A DNA stretch of 33,310 nucleotides. It comes from Annulohypoxylon bovei var. microspora (Eukaryota; Ascomycota; Sordariomycetes; Xylariales; Hypoxylaceae). A model generated the notes under the pieces. It saw only the letters and a list, made by a program, of their open reading frames with translations. It was not told the DNA's origin and ran no database searches. This document shows positions 22,260 through 33,165 of the stretch, piece after piece. The translations under genes were made by a program, and so were the position numbers. Where the stretch lies: the NCBI GenBank assembly GCA_022836615.1, contig MU405438.1, positions 1 through 33,310 of the forward strand. The letters run 5' to 3'. How positions within the stretch are numbered: position 1 is the stretch's first letter; each line of letters begins with the position of its first letter.

Positions 22260-23079
22260 AGTTTTACTATTTCAATAGTATTGGATTTCAATAGTGTGGC
22301 TCAGGTCCGGGTGCGGCTTCTCTGATTCGTCGAAATCCTTATCGATAAGCCTTCACCACACCAAAACACTTCATAGGCGCATACCTCTTTACACTCGAAT
22401 AACTTTACAATATCAACTTGTTTCAACATACATTTACCATTAGATTAAAGCTCTCAATTAACTAAATCGAAATATATAATCAGATTTCTGATGCAGGTTA
22501 TATAAAAGAAGAAAATCGTTGCTTTAACCCGCGCCTAGCTCTTCCGGTCGCACGTAATACCCCTAAAGCTTTTCGTTCCCTACAACCTATCTTACTTTTT
22601 GCCTTATATCTACACCTATAATAAAGCCAATTCAATGAAACCTAGATCGTTCGATTGCCGCTTGCAAGGGCTATCTTAATATCAAACTTCAATATAATAC
22701 AAACTTTGCTTGTCAGGTTATTTAAGTATAAAGGTAGGAATACGTAAGAAACTTAAGACCTCCGGGGCCACCGAACACACCCGGGCCGAAAAAACACTCC
22801 CGGGGCGGGCTAAAACGGCCTATTTCTCCCCTTTTAAAGCCTGCATATAAAAGAGAATTACATATTCTGAATCGCCGAATTAAAAGCTTTAATCTTACTG
22901 TGATTATAAATCAAGTAACAATTATATTAGAAAGTTATTCGAATATAAAGAGGTATTCACCCTCATAGCGGTTTTCGTATAGTGAGGGCTTATCGATAAG
23001 AATTTCAACCAATCAGACAAGCCGCACCCGGACCTAAGCCACACTATTGAAATCCAATACTATTAAAATAATAAAACTC
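22260..23079 (+). mobile_element. non-RIPed 820-bp foldback element (MITE-like)
   Basis: The composition changes abruptly to near-normal G+C with plentiful CA and TG. The ends are long inverted repeats: 22260-22406 pairs with 22931-23079. The outer 80 bp match closely (both contain TATTGGATTTCAATAGTGTG and GGTCCGGGTGCGGCTT, reading inward), and the inner part is looser but still paired (AAAGTTATTCGA and TAAAGAGGTAT). The middle (22407-22930) has no long open frame and holds a GC-rich patch at 22760-22822. Long inverted repeats, lack of a transposase and a 9-bp flanking duplication point to a non-autonomous DNA element, most like Mutator-type. A TA-duplicating family is an alternative, since TA flanks an inner boundary. 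Lack of RIP implies recent arrival. Confidence 0.85.
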
Positions 23080-23088
23080 TTTATTATA
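23080..23088. repeat. candidate target duplication of foldback element, right
   Basis: TTTATTATA matches 22251-22259 exactly. Confidence 0.55.
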
Positions 23089-23191
23089 TTTTATAATTAA
23101 TTTAATGATGTTTATATTACGCGGTTAATATAATTTATTATAAAAATTAAGTTTATAATATATATGCGAATTATTAAAGTTATTTTTAATC

Positions 23192-23863
23192 GAAATTTAT
23201 TATTTTAATAATATTATATTTAATAATATTTTTTTTTTTAAAAAAAGGCGTTTTTAATTAATTAAAAATCTTATTAATAAGCCATATAATTACCAAAAAA
23301 CGATATAAAGTGGTTTCATAACTTTAATTTAAATAACTTTTTTTTTATAATATAAATTTTATTATAATTTAATATTTTAAAAGCTTTTAATTTAATAATT
23401 TTAAAAATTTAAGTTTAAATAAATTATATTTAATAAATTATTATTAATAAGTTATTAAATTTTAACTTTTAATGTTATTATTCCGGACCGGTTATATATA
23501 ATACCCCCGAAACGTTCCGATTTTAATATATCATTTATAATCCATAATATAATTAAATTAATAATTATATATACATAATGTAATTTAATTTAATTAATTT
23601 AATTTTAAAGTAACTTTCATTTAAATGTAATTATTTTAAAATGTAAACGTTATTAATAAAATTATTTAAATGTAAATATAAAATATTATAAAATTTAAAT
23701 CCACGGAACTTAATATAACGAAACGTATATAAATTTATATATATATTAAAGTATTTTTACATGTGGTTTATGTTTATTAATAAGGATTTCAATTAATTAA
23801 AAAAGCCGGCTCCGTTTTAACGGGAATATTATTAAATGTAATATTATTAAAATAATAAATTTC
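23192..23863 (+). mobile_element. RIP-mutated relative of the foldback element
   Basis: Its left end (23192-23283) and right end (about 23775-23863) are inverted copies of one another; the outer 25 bases are exact complements (GAAATTTATTATTTTAATAA outward). Aligned to the intact element at 22260-23079, the ends match after C-to-T and G-to-A change, and both keep CTTAT-x-x-ATAAGCC on the left inner side. An internal landmark, CCGGTTATATATAATACCCC at 23491-23510, corresponds to CCGGTCGCACGTAATACCCC in the intact copy at 22545-22564, at a similar distance from the left end. Flanking TTTTAATC / TTTTAATT may be the target duplication. It is only about 110 bp from the intact copy. Confidence 0.75.
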
Positions 23864-25273
23864 TTTTAATTTTAAATAATATAATAAATATATTTAATAA
23901 TAATAAATTTAATAATCTTCGTAAATAATTTACGATTTTTATAATAATGCGAATTAATTAAATATTAAAAATTACAGCTTAATTTTATATAATAAACGTT
24001 ATAATAATAACCTTTTTCATGTATTAATTATATATTAATCATATAATAAATGGTGGAAATTTTCCTTTTTTAAGATTTATTATTTTAATCGGATTATTTT
24101 ATTAATTAAAATTTTTATTAATATGTATAAATTAATTACATGTATATATACGTTTTTTTATATAAGTATTTTTTATTTACATTATTTTACTTTCCATTAT
24201 TTTTCTTTTTTTAATTATATATTAAATTTCTTATAATTATATAATTAAATAAATTTTATAAAGTATTTTTAAATGATATTAAATGTAATTTATAAAAATT
24301 ATTATATAATTTATAAGCTTAATTTAAAGTTAATTATATATAAAATAAAAAGGTTTTCATTAAAAGGTGTCGCGGAATTACCTTAAATAACCTTTAAATG
24401 TATTTAATTTTTAATTTAATTTATTAATTATAAAACGATTTATAATAAATGTAATTAACTTTATTCGAAAACGCTTTACGAGATTTATTTAAATGTATAA
24501 TTATAAAAAAAATTAATAAAAGATTAAATGGAAAAAAATGAAATTAAAGGGAAAATATATAAATAAATATAAAAGCGGGGGTTTTTTAAAAGGCGCGGGG
24601 TGAACATTGAAAATACATTTATTTATATAAGAATTTATATGTAAAAAAAAGTATTATTAATGCTTAAAAATATATAATAAACGAAATTTATAATGAAATT
24701 TTCTTTTTTTTAAAGTTAATTAATTAAAACGTAACATTATTTACCCCGCATTTTTTTTCATATTTTAACATTAACGATACTTTTTTTCACATATAAATTC
24801 CCATATAAATATATGTATTTCCAATGTTTATTTGAAATAAAAATCTTTAAATTAAATTAATAAATAAACTTAATAAATAAATATAAATATACATGTATTA
24901 AGGTTAATATAACTTATATATAAATATTTATATAATAAAAAAAATTAACATTTTTATAATTTTAACTTTTATTTTAAACTTTAATAAAATTTATATTTTT
25001 TTCCTTTTTTATTATTTAAAATAAAAATGCTTTATATAATTATAATATCCCTTTTAAATAATAACCATAAAGTTTTTAATAATTAAAAAGAATAATAATA
25101 AAACCCGTATTATTATAATTAAAATTATAATATATATACATGATAAAAATGGGTTCTTTTATTATAAGTAATTTATTATAAAGTTTTTTTAAAGCGAATT
25201 AACACATTATTTCTTAAATTTTAATTAAAATGTTTAAAGTTTAAATGTTATATTATGAAAAATTAAAAAAAAA
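23864..25273. other. AT-rich DNA; contains dispersed repeat copy 2
   Basis: No gene is recognised apart from the repeat at 24222-24575. A CG-containing patch, AAGCGGGGG then GGCGCGGGG, lies at 24573-24600. Confidence 0.4.
24222..24575 (+). repeat. dispersed repeat family, copy 2
   Basis: This is the partner of 5099-5455, in the same orientation. It shares TTCTTATAATTATATAATTA and downstream blocks. The boundaries are approximate. Confidence 0.55.
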
Positions 25274-26497
25274 ATGTTTAAAATTAAATACGACGACGTG
25301 GATATTTTAATTAACTTTAAATGTAAATTTATATTAAATATTATAATAGAAATTTACTTTAATCTTTTTTCTAAGATGTTAATAATATTAATTATTTCGG
25401 TGGAATGTTTATTTATAATTTTATTTAATTTAATTAATAATATTAATATTATTTTAAAATAAAATAAATTAATATATTTTTATAAAATAATCATTTAAAT
25501 ACGTTTTAATAAAAAACCGTTAAATTTTATATTAAAGTTATTTAATAAAAATGAAGTTAATTATATTTAAACTTATACGTTATTTTTTAAACGATTTAAA
25601 AACATGTTATTAATTATTTAATTAAATTTTTTTTTTCGTATTTTCCATTTTATAACTTATAAATTTATTAATTATAATTAATTACTTAGGTTAAACATGT
25701 TTAATTAAGTTATAAATGGCGTTAATATATTAATCGGTAATGTTATTATTATAAAACGAATTATGGTTTTTAAATGTATTATTTAAAAAAAATAAAAAGT
25801 TATAAACGCATTACGTTATGAAATTAAAATTATTTATGCGACTTTTCATAAAAATGTTTTAATGTTTATAATAAACGGTTATAAATACGGTAATCTTTTT
25901 TATTTTAAATTAATTTTTAATTAATATGCTTTGGTTATATTAAAAATTAAAGGGAATTTCTTTAATTTTTTTTTACGAAGTAATTGAAAATTTTCCCCCA
26001 CTTTACGCCGTATTTTCTTTTATAATGTAATAAAAAGGTTAACATATTTACATAATATTAATATTATTTATTATGATATTTCGTTAAAGAATATTTTTAT
26101 TATAATAATATATAAAAATAATAAAAAAAGATTTAAATTTAATGCAATAATTTCCGATTTTAAGAAAGTTATTAAAAAACTTATTAATAATAATATAAAT
26201 TTTAAACTTATTTATACGATTACTTTAAAAGTTTAAAAAGGGTAATATTATTATATTTTTATTAATATATAAAGCTTTACGTTTATAATTATCGTATACT
26301 TTCGGCGAAAAGAATTTATTAACGTTTTAATTATTAAAATAATCCATGCTTTTTTCATAAATCAAATAAATATAAAGTATCGCGATGGAAATATTAACTT
26401 AAATAAATTAAATTTTATTAAATTTATATTCGTGTATAATTTTAATAAGAAATTTATAATTAATAAAATTAAAGAAGTTTTAAAAGAAATATTTTAA
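25274..26497 (+). pseudogene. protein kinase gene destroyed by RIP
   Basis: A single forward frame from ATG 25274 (opening with a 62-codon stop-free run) to TAA 26495-26497 has about 13 internal stops in 408 codons, far fewer than chance here, and no frameshift. Eukaryotic kinase landmarks appear in order and at normal spacing. An IIIKRI stretch has the ATP-anchoring Lys at 25754-25756, and a Glu at 25820-25822 fits helix C. A hinge-like NLFYFKLIF lies at 25921-area minus 30 bp (about 25892-25918). The catalytic loop YLHNINIIYYDISLKN (about 26045-26092) keeps Asp 26075-26077 and Asn 26090-26092 while the His-Arg before Asp now read Tyr-Tyr. ISDF (26150-26161) keeps the metal-binding Asp at 26156-26158, followed by Lys where Gly is expected. 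About 150 N-terminal codons are of unknown nature. The kinase class is unresolved; it is not a transposon protein. Confidence 0.75.
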
Positions 26498-27499
26498 TAA
26501 ATTTATTTTTTTAATTATAATATAAGAAAAATGAAGAAATTTTTTTATTAAATATATAATAAGTTAATTATTAATTAATTAAAATTCATAATTTAATAAA
26601 ATAATAAATATTTATTTAATTTTTTATATTATATTATTATAAAAATTACGTTTTCATTTAATTTAATTAAAGCTTTTATTAATTAATTTAATTATTATTT
26701 TAAAGTATTAATTAAAATCTTTATCGATATATATAAGCCATATAAATTAAATATTTAATCTTTTATATAAATCGTTATATAAACGAATGTATATGTTTTA
26801 TTTTTTATATTTATTAATATTCGCACTTAAATAATTTTATTAATTTAAGGTTTTTTAATTACGTGTTAATCTTTGAAAATATTTACTTATAAATGTAATC
26901 GAATATATTAAATTATATTATTATTTTTATTTTATTAAATTATATATATAATCCGTTTAAAAAATATTATTACGTTTAAATTTTTTTAAATAATTAATTA
27001 TATAATTGTTAATAAATTAATAAATAATTAATAAAATAATTAATAAATAATTAATAAGTAATTAATAAACCTTTTTAAGCTTAATTAATATTAACGAAAC
27101 GTTTTTAATTAATTAAATTTATTTATTTTTTTAATTAAATGCATCCTTTTTTTGGACCCACCTTTTAATTATGCATGCGCGTAATAACCTTTTTAAACCA
27201 CTTTTTTAATTAATTACTTTTCGAATTACGTGTTAAACCATTTTTCGCGCGCAAAGGTTACTTTCCCAAAGGTTAATTAATTATTTTCATTAAAAGCTTT
27301 TACTTAATTATATAAAAACGAATTAATTTAAATTAAAAATTAAGTTTTTAAAATTATATAAACCTTTAAAACCACGTAAAGCTTTAAGCCCATGTAAGGT
27401 TAATGGTTAAAATTAAAGTTAAAGGTAAAAATAAAATTAAAGTTAAAAGTAAAGTTAAAATTAAGGTTAAAATCTAAGGGTTTAAAAGGTAATAAAAGT
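26498..27499. other. AT-rich DNA without a recognisable gene
   Basis: No gene is recognised. Positions 27000-27070 are an AATTAATAAATAATTAATAA-type simple repeat. Positions 27405-27480 are a purine-rich AAAGTTAAAATTAAGG-type repeat. Short CG-bearing patches occur at 27165-27265. Confidence 0.4.
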
Positions 27500-27534
27500 T
27501 TTCCATATAAAAATGTATTTTTTTTATTAAAAAA

Positions 27535-27972
27535 TTAATAAATTATTTAACTTATTATTTAATTAATAAATAAATTAATTAATAAATTAATTAATAAATT
27601 AATTAATAAGTTAATTAATTATTTAATTAATTATTAAATTAATTAACTTTTTAATTAACTTTTAAATTAAGGTTTTAATTAATTAATTAATTAATTAATT
27701 AAGTATTTAATTAATTAATTTATTAATAAATTAATTAAATGTTTAATTAATTATTTAATTAATTAATTAATTAACTAATTAATTAATTAATTAATAAATT
27801 AATTAATTTTTAAATTAATTATTTAACTAATTTTTTAATTAATTTTTAAATTAACTTTTTAATTAAAGTTTTAATTAATTAATAAATAAATTAATTAATT
27901 AATTAATTAATTAATTAATTAATTAATTAATTAATTATTAAGTTAAAAATTAATTAATTAAATAAATGGTAA
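27535..27972. repeat. (TTAA)n low-complexity block
   Basis: About 430 bp consist almost wholly of TTAATTAATT-type sequence with occasional extra A or T. It is self-complementary and could form long hairpins or cruciforms. Assembly length here may be unreliable. Confidence 0.9.
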
Positions 27973-27997
27973 TATCTTTTAAACGGATTTTATCTTT

Positions 27998-28110
27998 TTT
28001 TCCACTTTATTACCCCTTTTTCCCACCTTTTTTCCACCTTGTTTTCCACCCTTTTTTTCCCCCATTTTCCACCCCTTTTCTTAAACCTTTTCCTAATAAC
28101 AGCTTTCTGC
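27998..28110 (+). repeat. C/T-rich tract with TTTTCCACC-type repeats
   Basis: A strand-asymmetric pyrimidine tract has repeated TTTTTCCACC-like units and many retained CpA. Opposed open frames at 27966-28172 (forward) and 28010-28213 (reverse, Lys/Gly-rich) are products of this composition and not genes. Such tracts can form triplex DNA. Confidence 0.75.
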
Positions 28111-28114
28111 GAAG

Positions 28115-28262
28115 AAAAATTTTTAAGGTTTTTTTTTTCTTTTTCCTGGTCCCCGTAACTTTGGGAGGGTAAAAACGCTTCGGAGCTTGCGAAGGTCGCG
28201 TTTTCCCGGACATTGTAAAGGGCCGTACTAGGTAAAAGAAAAAAAAAACCTTAAAAATTTTA
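28115..28262. mobile_element. 148-bp inverted-repeat element (MITE-like)
   Basis: A left arm, 28115-28150, and right arm, 28227-28262, are inverted repeats of 36 bp with 33 matches; both carry AAGG followed by ten T, one C and four or five T (or the complement). The 76-bp centre is GC-richer than anything nearby and keeps CpA and TpG, so it looks untouched by RIP. No open frame spans it and I see no convincing target duplication. It may be a miniature DNA transposon or a hairpin left by a larger one. Confidence 0.65.
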
Positions 28263-28465
28263 ATATTTTTTAAAATAAAAATAATATATGTTATATTTCG
28301 AAAATTAAGTTTTATATTAAAATAAAACTTATATTAATAAATTATTTAAATAAAGAAATATAATGAAATATAAAGTTTAAAGTAATGTAATATATTATTT
28401 AAAAGTTATTAAAGTTTAAAGTTTATATTTTTTATGTAAAATTATATAATGTAATTAAATTAATT

Positions 28466-28550
28466 AATAAAAATTTCAAATAATAAACCGGTAAACCGGG
28501 TTTAATTTAACGGGAATAATAATTTTTTTAATATTAATTAATAAACACAA
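28466..28550 (+). mobile_element. possible end fragment of the foldback family
   Basis: It resembles the right end of the RIP-mutated relative (23775-23863): ATTAATAA-x-x-ATTTCAA, then a CCGG-containing patch, then TTAACGGGAATA. The match is partial and its other end was not found; it could be chance in A/T-rich DNA. Confidence 0.3.
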
Positions 28551-28779
28551 GTTAAGTTTAAAAATACATATTTCATTATATTAATTTTAATGACTTAAGA
28601 TTTTACATTGTTTTATATTTATATTTAAATAATTTTATGGAAATATTTTTAATTAATTTATATTTAATTTTATATTATATTTAATTTAATTTTTAATTAA
28701 TTAAACTTAATTATATTATTTTTTTTACATTTTTTATCGATATTATAAAACATATTAATAATTATAAAACGTTAAACGG

Positions 28780-29116
28780 CGTTCGGGGGTTATTACGTGC
28801 GACCAATGAAACGATAATAAAACTTAAAAAACCTATGGAAAACCGGAATAAAACATGATATATTTCGGGGATTAATTCGTGTATTTAAATAAAACTTATA
28901 TAATTAAAATTATTAAATTAAGGATTATCTTATAATATAATTTATTAAAAAATTAAAAGTTAAATATAAAATTATTTAAATTAAAAAGTGTATTTTATAA
29001 TGAAAATAATTTAATAAAATAATGGTTTATTAATAAAGATTTCAACCATTTAAAAACGCCGCCTTCCCACCCATAAAATATTATTAAAATATAATATTAT
29101 TAAAATAATAAATTTT
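28780..29116 (-). mobile_element. partial inverted copy of the foldback family
   Basis: GGGGTTATTACGTGCGACC at 28785-28803 is the reverse complement, with one extra base, of the landmark GGTCGCACGTAATACCCC found in the intact element at 22547-22564. About 300 bp farther right, 29034-29116 (GATTTCAACCATTT ... TATTATTAAAATAATAAA) matches the end sequence of the family. Orientation and spacing fit a reversed copy. The expected far end, near 28300, was not recognised, so the copy is either truncated there or too mutated. Confidence 0.6.
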
Positions 29117-30058
29117 TAAAATAAAACTTTTATTATAATATAAAGTTTTTAAATGAAATGGTAAAAGAATATTTATATAAAACATTAAAATAAAAGTCTT
29201 CGAATTTTTTTAACGGTTAAGTTTTATAAATATTAAATAATAATCATATAATATAACTTTATAATTTAATAATTAATGAATGTTAATATTTCGTTAATTA
29301 AAATGATATATTTTAAAAAGTAATGTTTTTATTATTTTAATTTTAACTTTATTTTTATTTTATAAAAAAAAATTAATAATTTAACGGTTTAATAATTAAA
29401 TTTATTTATAATATAACTTATTTAATTTTAACGTTATATTTTTAAGAAATGTATGGTTTTTGTTATAATTATATTCGCGATATTATAATGTATAAGTTTA
29501 ATTTTCTTTAAATGGTTTATAAAGTTAATAATTATAAATCTTAATTATATATATATATTTATTAATTAAAAATAATTGAAAAATAATAAAAATAATGAAA
29601 ATTTATATAAAACATTAACTTTTCCGATGGGTATTATAATTAATGTTTTAAATGAATAAATTATTTTATTTTATAAATAAAATTAATTTCGACGTTTTTT
29701 TTTTAACGATAATATTAATAAATAAATGTATAATGGTTAAAAATCAAGTAAAATTTTAAATGCTTAACGTATTTATAAATAATTTATTTAATTTTAATTA
29801 ATTTATATTAAATGTGAAATTATTTTATAATATAATATAATATTAAAGTTCATTATTTTTCATGTTATACCTTTTTTTAAACTTTTTTTATATATTATTA
29901 TAAATGTTTTATTAATTTATTTATTATTAACACATTATATTTTTAACATTAAAAAACTATTAAAATTATATTTATATAATAAAATATTTAACTTTATTAT
30001 TAATTATTTTAATTTTAAATTGCTTTTAATATTTTAATTATAATTTAATATATTAATA
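29117..30058. other. AT-rich DNA without a recognisable gene
   Basis: No gene is recognised. Composition is extreme A/T with rare CG. Confidence 0.4.
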
Positions 30059-30309
30059 TTATTAAAGGTTTTCTTTGCCTTATTTTATCACGCCTTGTTT
30101 TTTAAAAGGATAGCCTTAAAACTTAAATTAAGGACTTAATAAAATAAAAGTTTAACCTTTAAAGAATTATTAAGGTTAATTTTAAAATAAAGTAAATAAA
30201 AAATATAATGTATATATATATTACATTTCGTAAAAATAAAAAGTTAAAGTTTTTTACGTAATAATATAATTGTTTTTCCATTTATTAAATTTACATTATA
30301 ATAAATTTA
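30059..30309 (+). repeat. 251-bp dispersed repeat, copy B
   Basis: This is the gap-free partner of 20661-20911, 9398 bp downstream in the same orientation. This copy keeps more C and G at several shared sites (for example CTTTGCC near 30073 and TTACA near 30291) than copy A. Differences are largely transitions. Confidence 0.7.
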
Positions 30310-31301
30310 TTATAATTATAATAAAATTTAATTAACTTTTTTTTAACCAAGTAAAATCCACCTTTTTCCATAAATATTCCAAGTTTTAATAATAATTATC
30401 ATTATTATAATTAATAAAGCATTTTTTATACCTCCCATTATTAATTAATTAAAATAAAGTTAAGTTTAATAAGTAATGTATAATTAATAATATTTAATAT
30501 TATATAAAATTAATCCTTTAAATTACTTATTTAAGTAAATTATATATTTTTTAATTAATAAGAAGTATTAATTAAGTAATAAAGGGATAATATTTACATA
30601 ATATTTAATAATAATTTTAATATTAATTTTATATATGGTTTATTTAATATAAAAGCAATTTGCTAGCTTTTAAAATTTAAAATAAATGTTAAAACCCGAA
30701 AAATTAATTAACTTTTAAATGGTTTTATTAATTTTACAAGCGGATAACCCATTGTAAAACTTAAAACGTTTAATTAATAATTAAAAAAAATCGAAATAAT
30801 TAATTATATAAAAGTTATAATACTTTAACTTTTTAAACCAGTAAAAAATCGTTAAATTTTAAAAAATAATACCGGTATATTATTAAAATCAATCGTGCAT
30901 GGATATTAATGGCAAGTTAATTTAATATATAATTTTAATTTTATTTTTAAAAAATATTTAAATATTTAATTATATTAATATTATATTAACATTATAATAT
31001 AATAAAATAAATATATTATATATAATTAAATTTTAAAATTATATAAGTTTATTTTATTTTTTTATAAATTAATTAATTATATGCATAATGAAAATATAAA
31101 ACATTATAATGTATAACTTAAATATGTTTTATAATTAAGGTAATATATTATTTTATCCGTCCGTTAAAATTTAAAAAAGGAATAAGTTTTTTATAAACGA
31201 AACTTTAAATCCTTTTATTTCATATTTTATACCTTATGCTTTAATGAATATATATTTTAATTTGCTTAAATATTTATTTAGCTTTGAAATTTTAACATTA
31301 A
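30310..31301. other. AT-rich DNA without a recognisable gene
   Basis: No gene is recognised. A few CA-retaining patches occur (30345-30390, 30720-30760). Confidence 0.4.
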
Positions 31302-31436
31302 CGATTTTAATGGCTTTAATGGCTTTAATAATTTTAAAAGCTTTAATCGCTTTTATAGCTTTAATAACTTTAATAACTTTAATAGTTTTAATCGCTTTAA
31401 ACTCTTTAATAAACTTAATAAATTTAACACTTTTAA
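31302..31436 (+). repeat. 9-bp tandem repeat, 15 units
   Basis: Fifteen units of the type NNNCTTTAA (for example TGGCTTTAA, TAACTTTAA, TCGCTTTAA) run without length change. Because nine is a multiple of three, the array gives an open frame (31244-31456) encoding a monotonous Leu/Ile/Ala/Thr string. I regard that frame as a by-product, though a coding array before mutation cannot be excluded. Confidence 0.88.
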
Positions 31437-32761
31437 TAATATTTACGTCCTTTTAAATAACTTTAATATAAGCTTAATTTATTTTAACCCTTTAAGTTTA
31501 CACGCCGTTTTATTAATTATATATATAATTTAATTTTAATTAATCGTACGCATAATTTAATCCCATCCAATCCAATGTTTAAATTAACTTTAATTAATTA
31601 TATATGTAATTTTTTTTCAATTAATTTAACGTATTATTTTATTAATTTTAAAGTAATATAATTAAAACTTACATATAAAACTTATCCGCTTTCTATTATA
31701 ACCAAGAAATTTAAACTTATTTATAAAAACCATTAAATCTTTTTTTTAATAATGTAATTACAATTTATCCGTAAAAATCATTTAATTCATTATGCGATTA
31801 AAGAACTTAAACTTAATTACTTATTTTATTTAATTTATTTAAACATTAAAATAATAATAACATAAAAACATATTAATATTATATGTAATTATATGAAAAC
31901 CTATGTATAATATTTAATACACCGAACTTAATTAATTTTATATTATTTTTTTTTAAGTTATTTAAAGAAAATTTTATTTATAAGAAAAATATTTTTTATA
32001 ATAAACGATTTAAAAAAATGTATAAAACGTTTTTATATAATTAATAACATTATAAGTTTATTATTAAATAAGTAAATTATTATTATTAAATAATAAACTT
32101 AATTATATTTTTTTAAAAATTTAATATGTATTATAAATTTCTTAATATGTTCCGAAAAAAATAAAAGTATAAAAAAGGTGCGGTAAAACATTTTTATAAA
32201 TTATTAAAAACAAAAAAAACGAAGTTTATATATTATTTATATTTAAATGCATATAACGAACTTTATGAAACTTAATTTATAATGATTAAACTTATAAATT
32301 AAAATAAAGCTTTTCGAAAAGAACCGGGGTATAATTTAATTAAATTATTATAATATATTATTTATTTATTTATTTATTTATATAAAATAATGTTACGTGG
32401 TAATAATTACCGTTGCTACCTTTTTATGTGGCTCGGTTTATAATTAATAATTAATTTATTATATATTTTATTTTCATTTTTTTTACTTTATTAATAAAAT
32501 AAATAATAATAAATATAAAAAAAGTTTTAATATTTTAATACGAAATAATATATTATTTAAAAAGTTTCGTATATTAATTATATTCTTAAATACCTAAGGT
32601 GTAATTAAATAAACGATAAATACGTAAATATTATATTAATGTTTAATTAATATTTAAACTTAATAATAATTTATCCATTATATTTTAATAAATAATTATT
32701 ATAATTTAAGTAATTTAATTTTTAAAAAAAAATTACACGGTGTGGGTATACTTTAATTTAC
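31437..32761. other. AT-rich DNA without a recognisable gene
   Basis: No gene is recognised. A (TTTA)n stretch lies at 32362-32380. Several CG-bearing patches occur (32165-32180, 32398-32435). Confidence 0.4.
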
Positions 32762-33165
32762 ACGCGCGCGGTTTTATTTAATTTTAATAATATTTACTTT
32801 TTTATATAAATATTAATGTAAGTTTATATACCTTTTTCATTAATTTTTATGTTATTAACTTTTAAATCGAATAATTTTACGAATAATTATTACAATGAAA
32901 TGCATTTAAACTTATATAATAATTATTTTAAATTAAAAGTGAATAATGTAAATTATATCGTTTTAATATTAATATTAATTAAAATGAATAAAAAAAAATG
33001 TAAAAAGTATATAATAATTATAATAATTATTAAAAGTTTATTAAGGGAAATTACGTATAACCGGTTTAAAATAATACCATTAATAATACTTTAATGCGTT
33101 ATAAAATGTTATAACTTAAGTTTTATTAAAGTTTATAAAATTCTTATTATTTAAATTAAGGTTTT
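32762..33165 (+). pseudogene. possible RIP-eroded gene, unknown
   Basis: One forward frame is nearly free of stops from 32762 to about 33152. It contains an 81-codon open run starting at ATG 32849 and closing at TAA 33092-33094, and it continues in frame beyond that stop for about 20 more codons. Residues include a run reading LLREITYNRFKIIPL at about 33041-33085, which looks like ordinary protein with G-to-A changes. I recognise no family. The gene may extend on either side; the right part approaches the window edge. Confidence 0.4.

Noticed and set aside
28151..28200. Resemblance of CCGTAACTTTGGGAGGG to a conserved large-subunit rRNA stretch
   Set aside because: Only about 17 bases look similar and the neighbouring bases do not follow rRNA; it sits inside a small inverted-repeat element.
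27966..28213. Two overlapping opposed open frames of about 68 codons
   Set aside because: Both come from the C/T-rich tract; one is Phe/Pro-rich and the other Lys/Gly-rich, as expected from strand composition.
31244..31456. 70-codon hydrophobic open frame resembling a membrane segment
   Set aside because: It is produced by a 9-bp tandem repeat; the monotony of the translation reflects the repeat.
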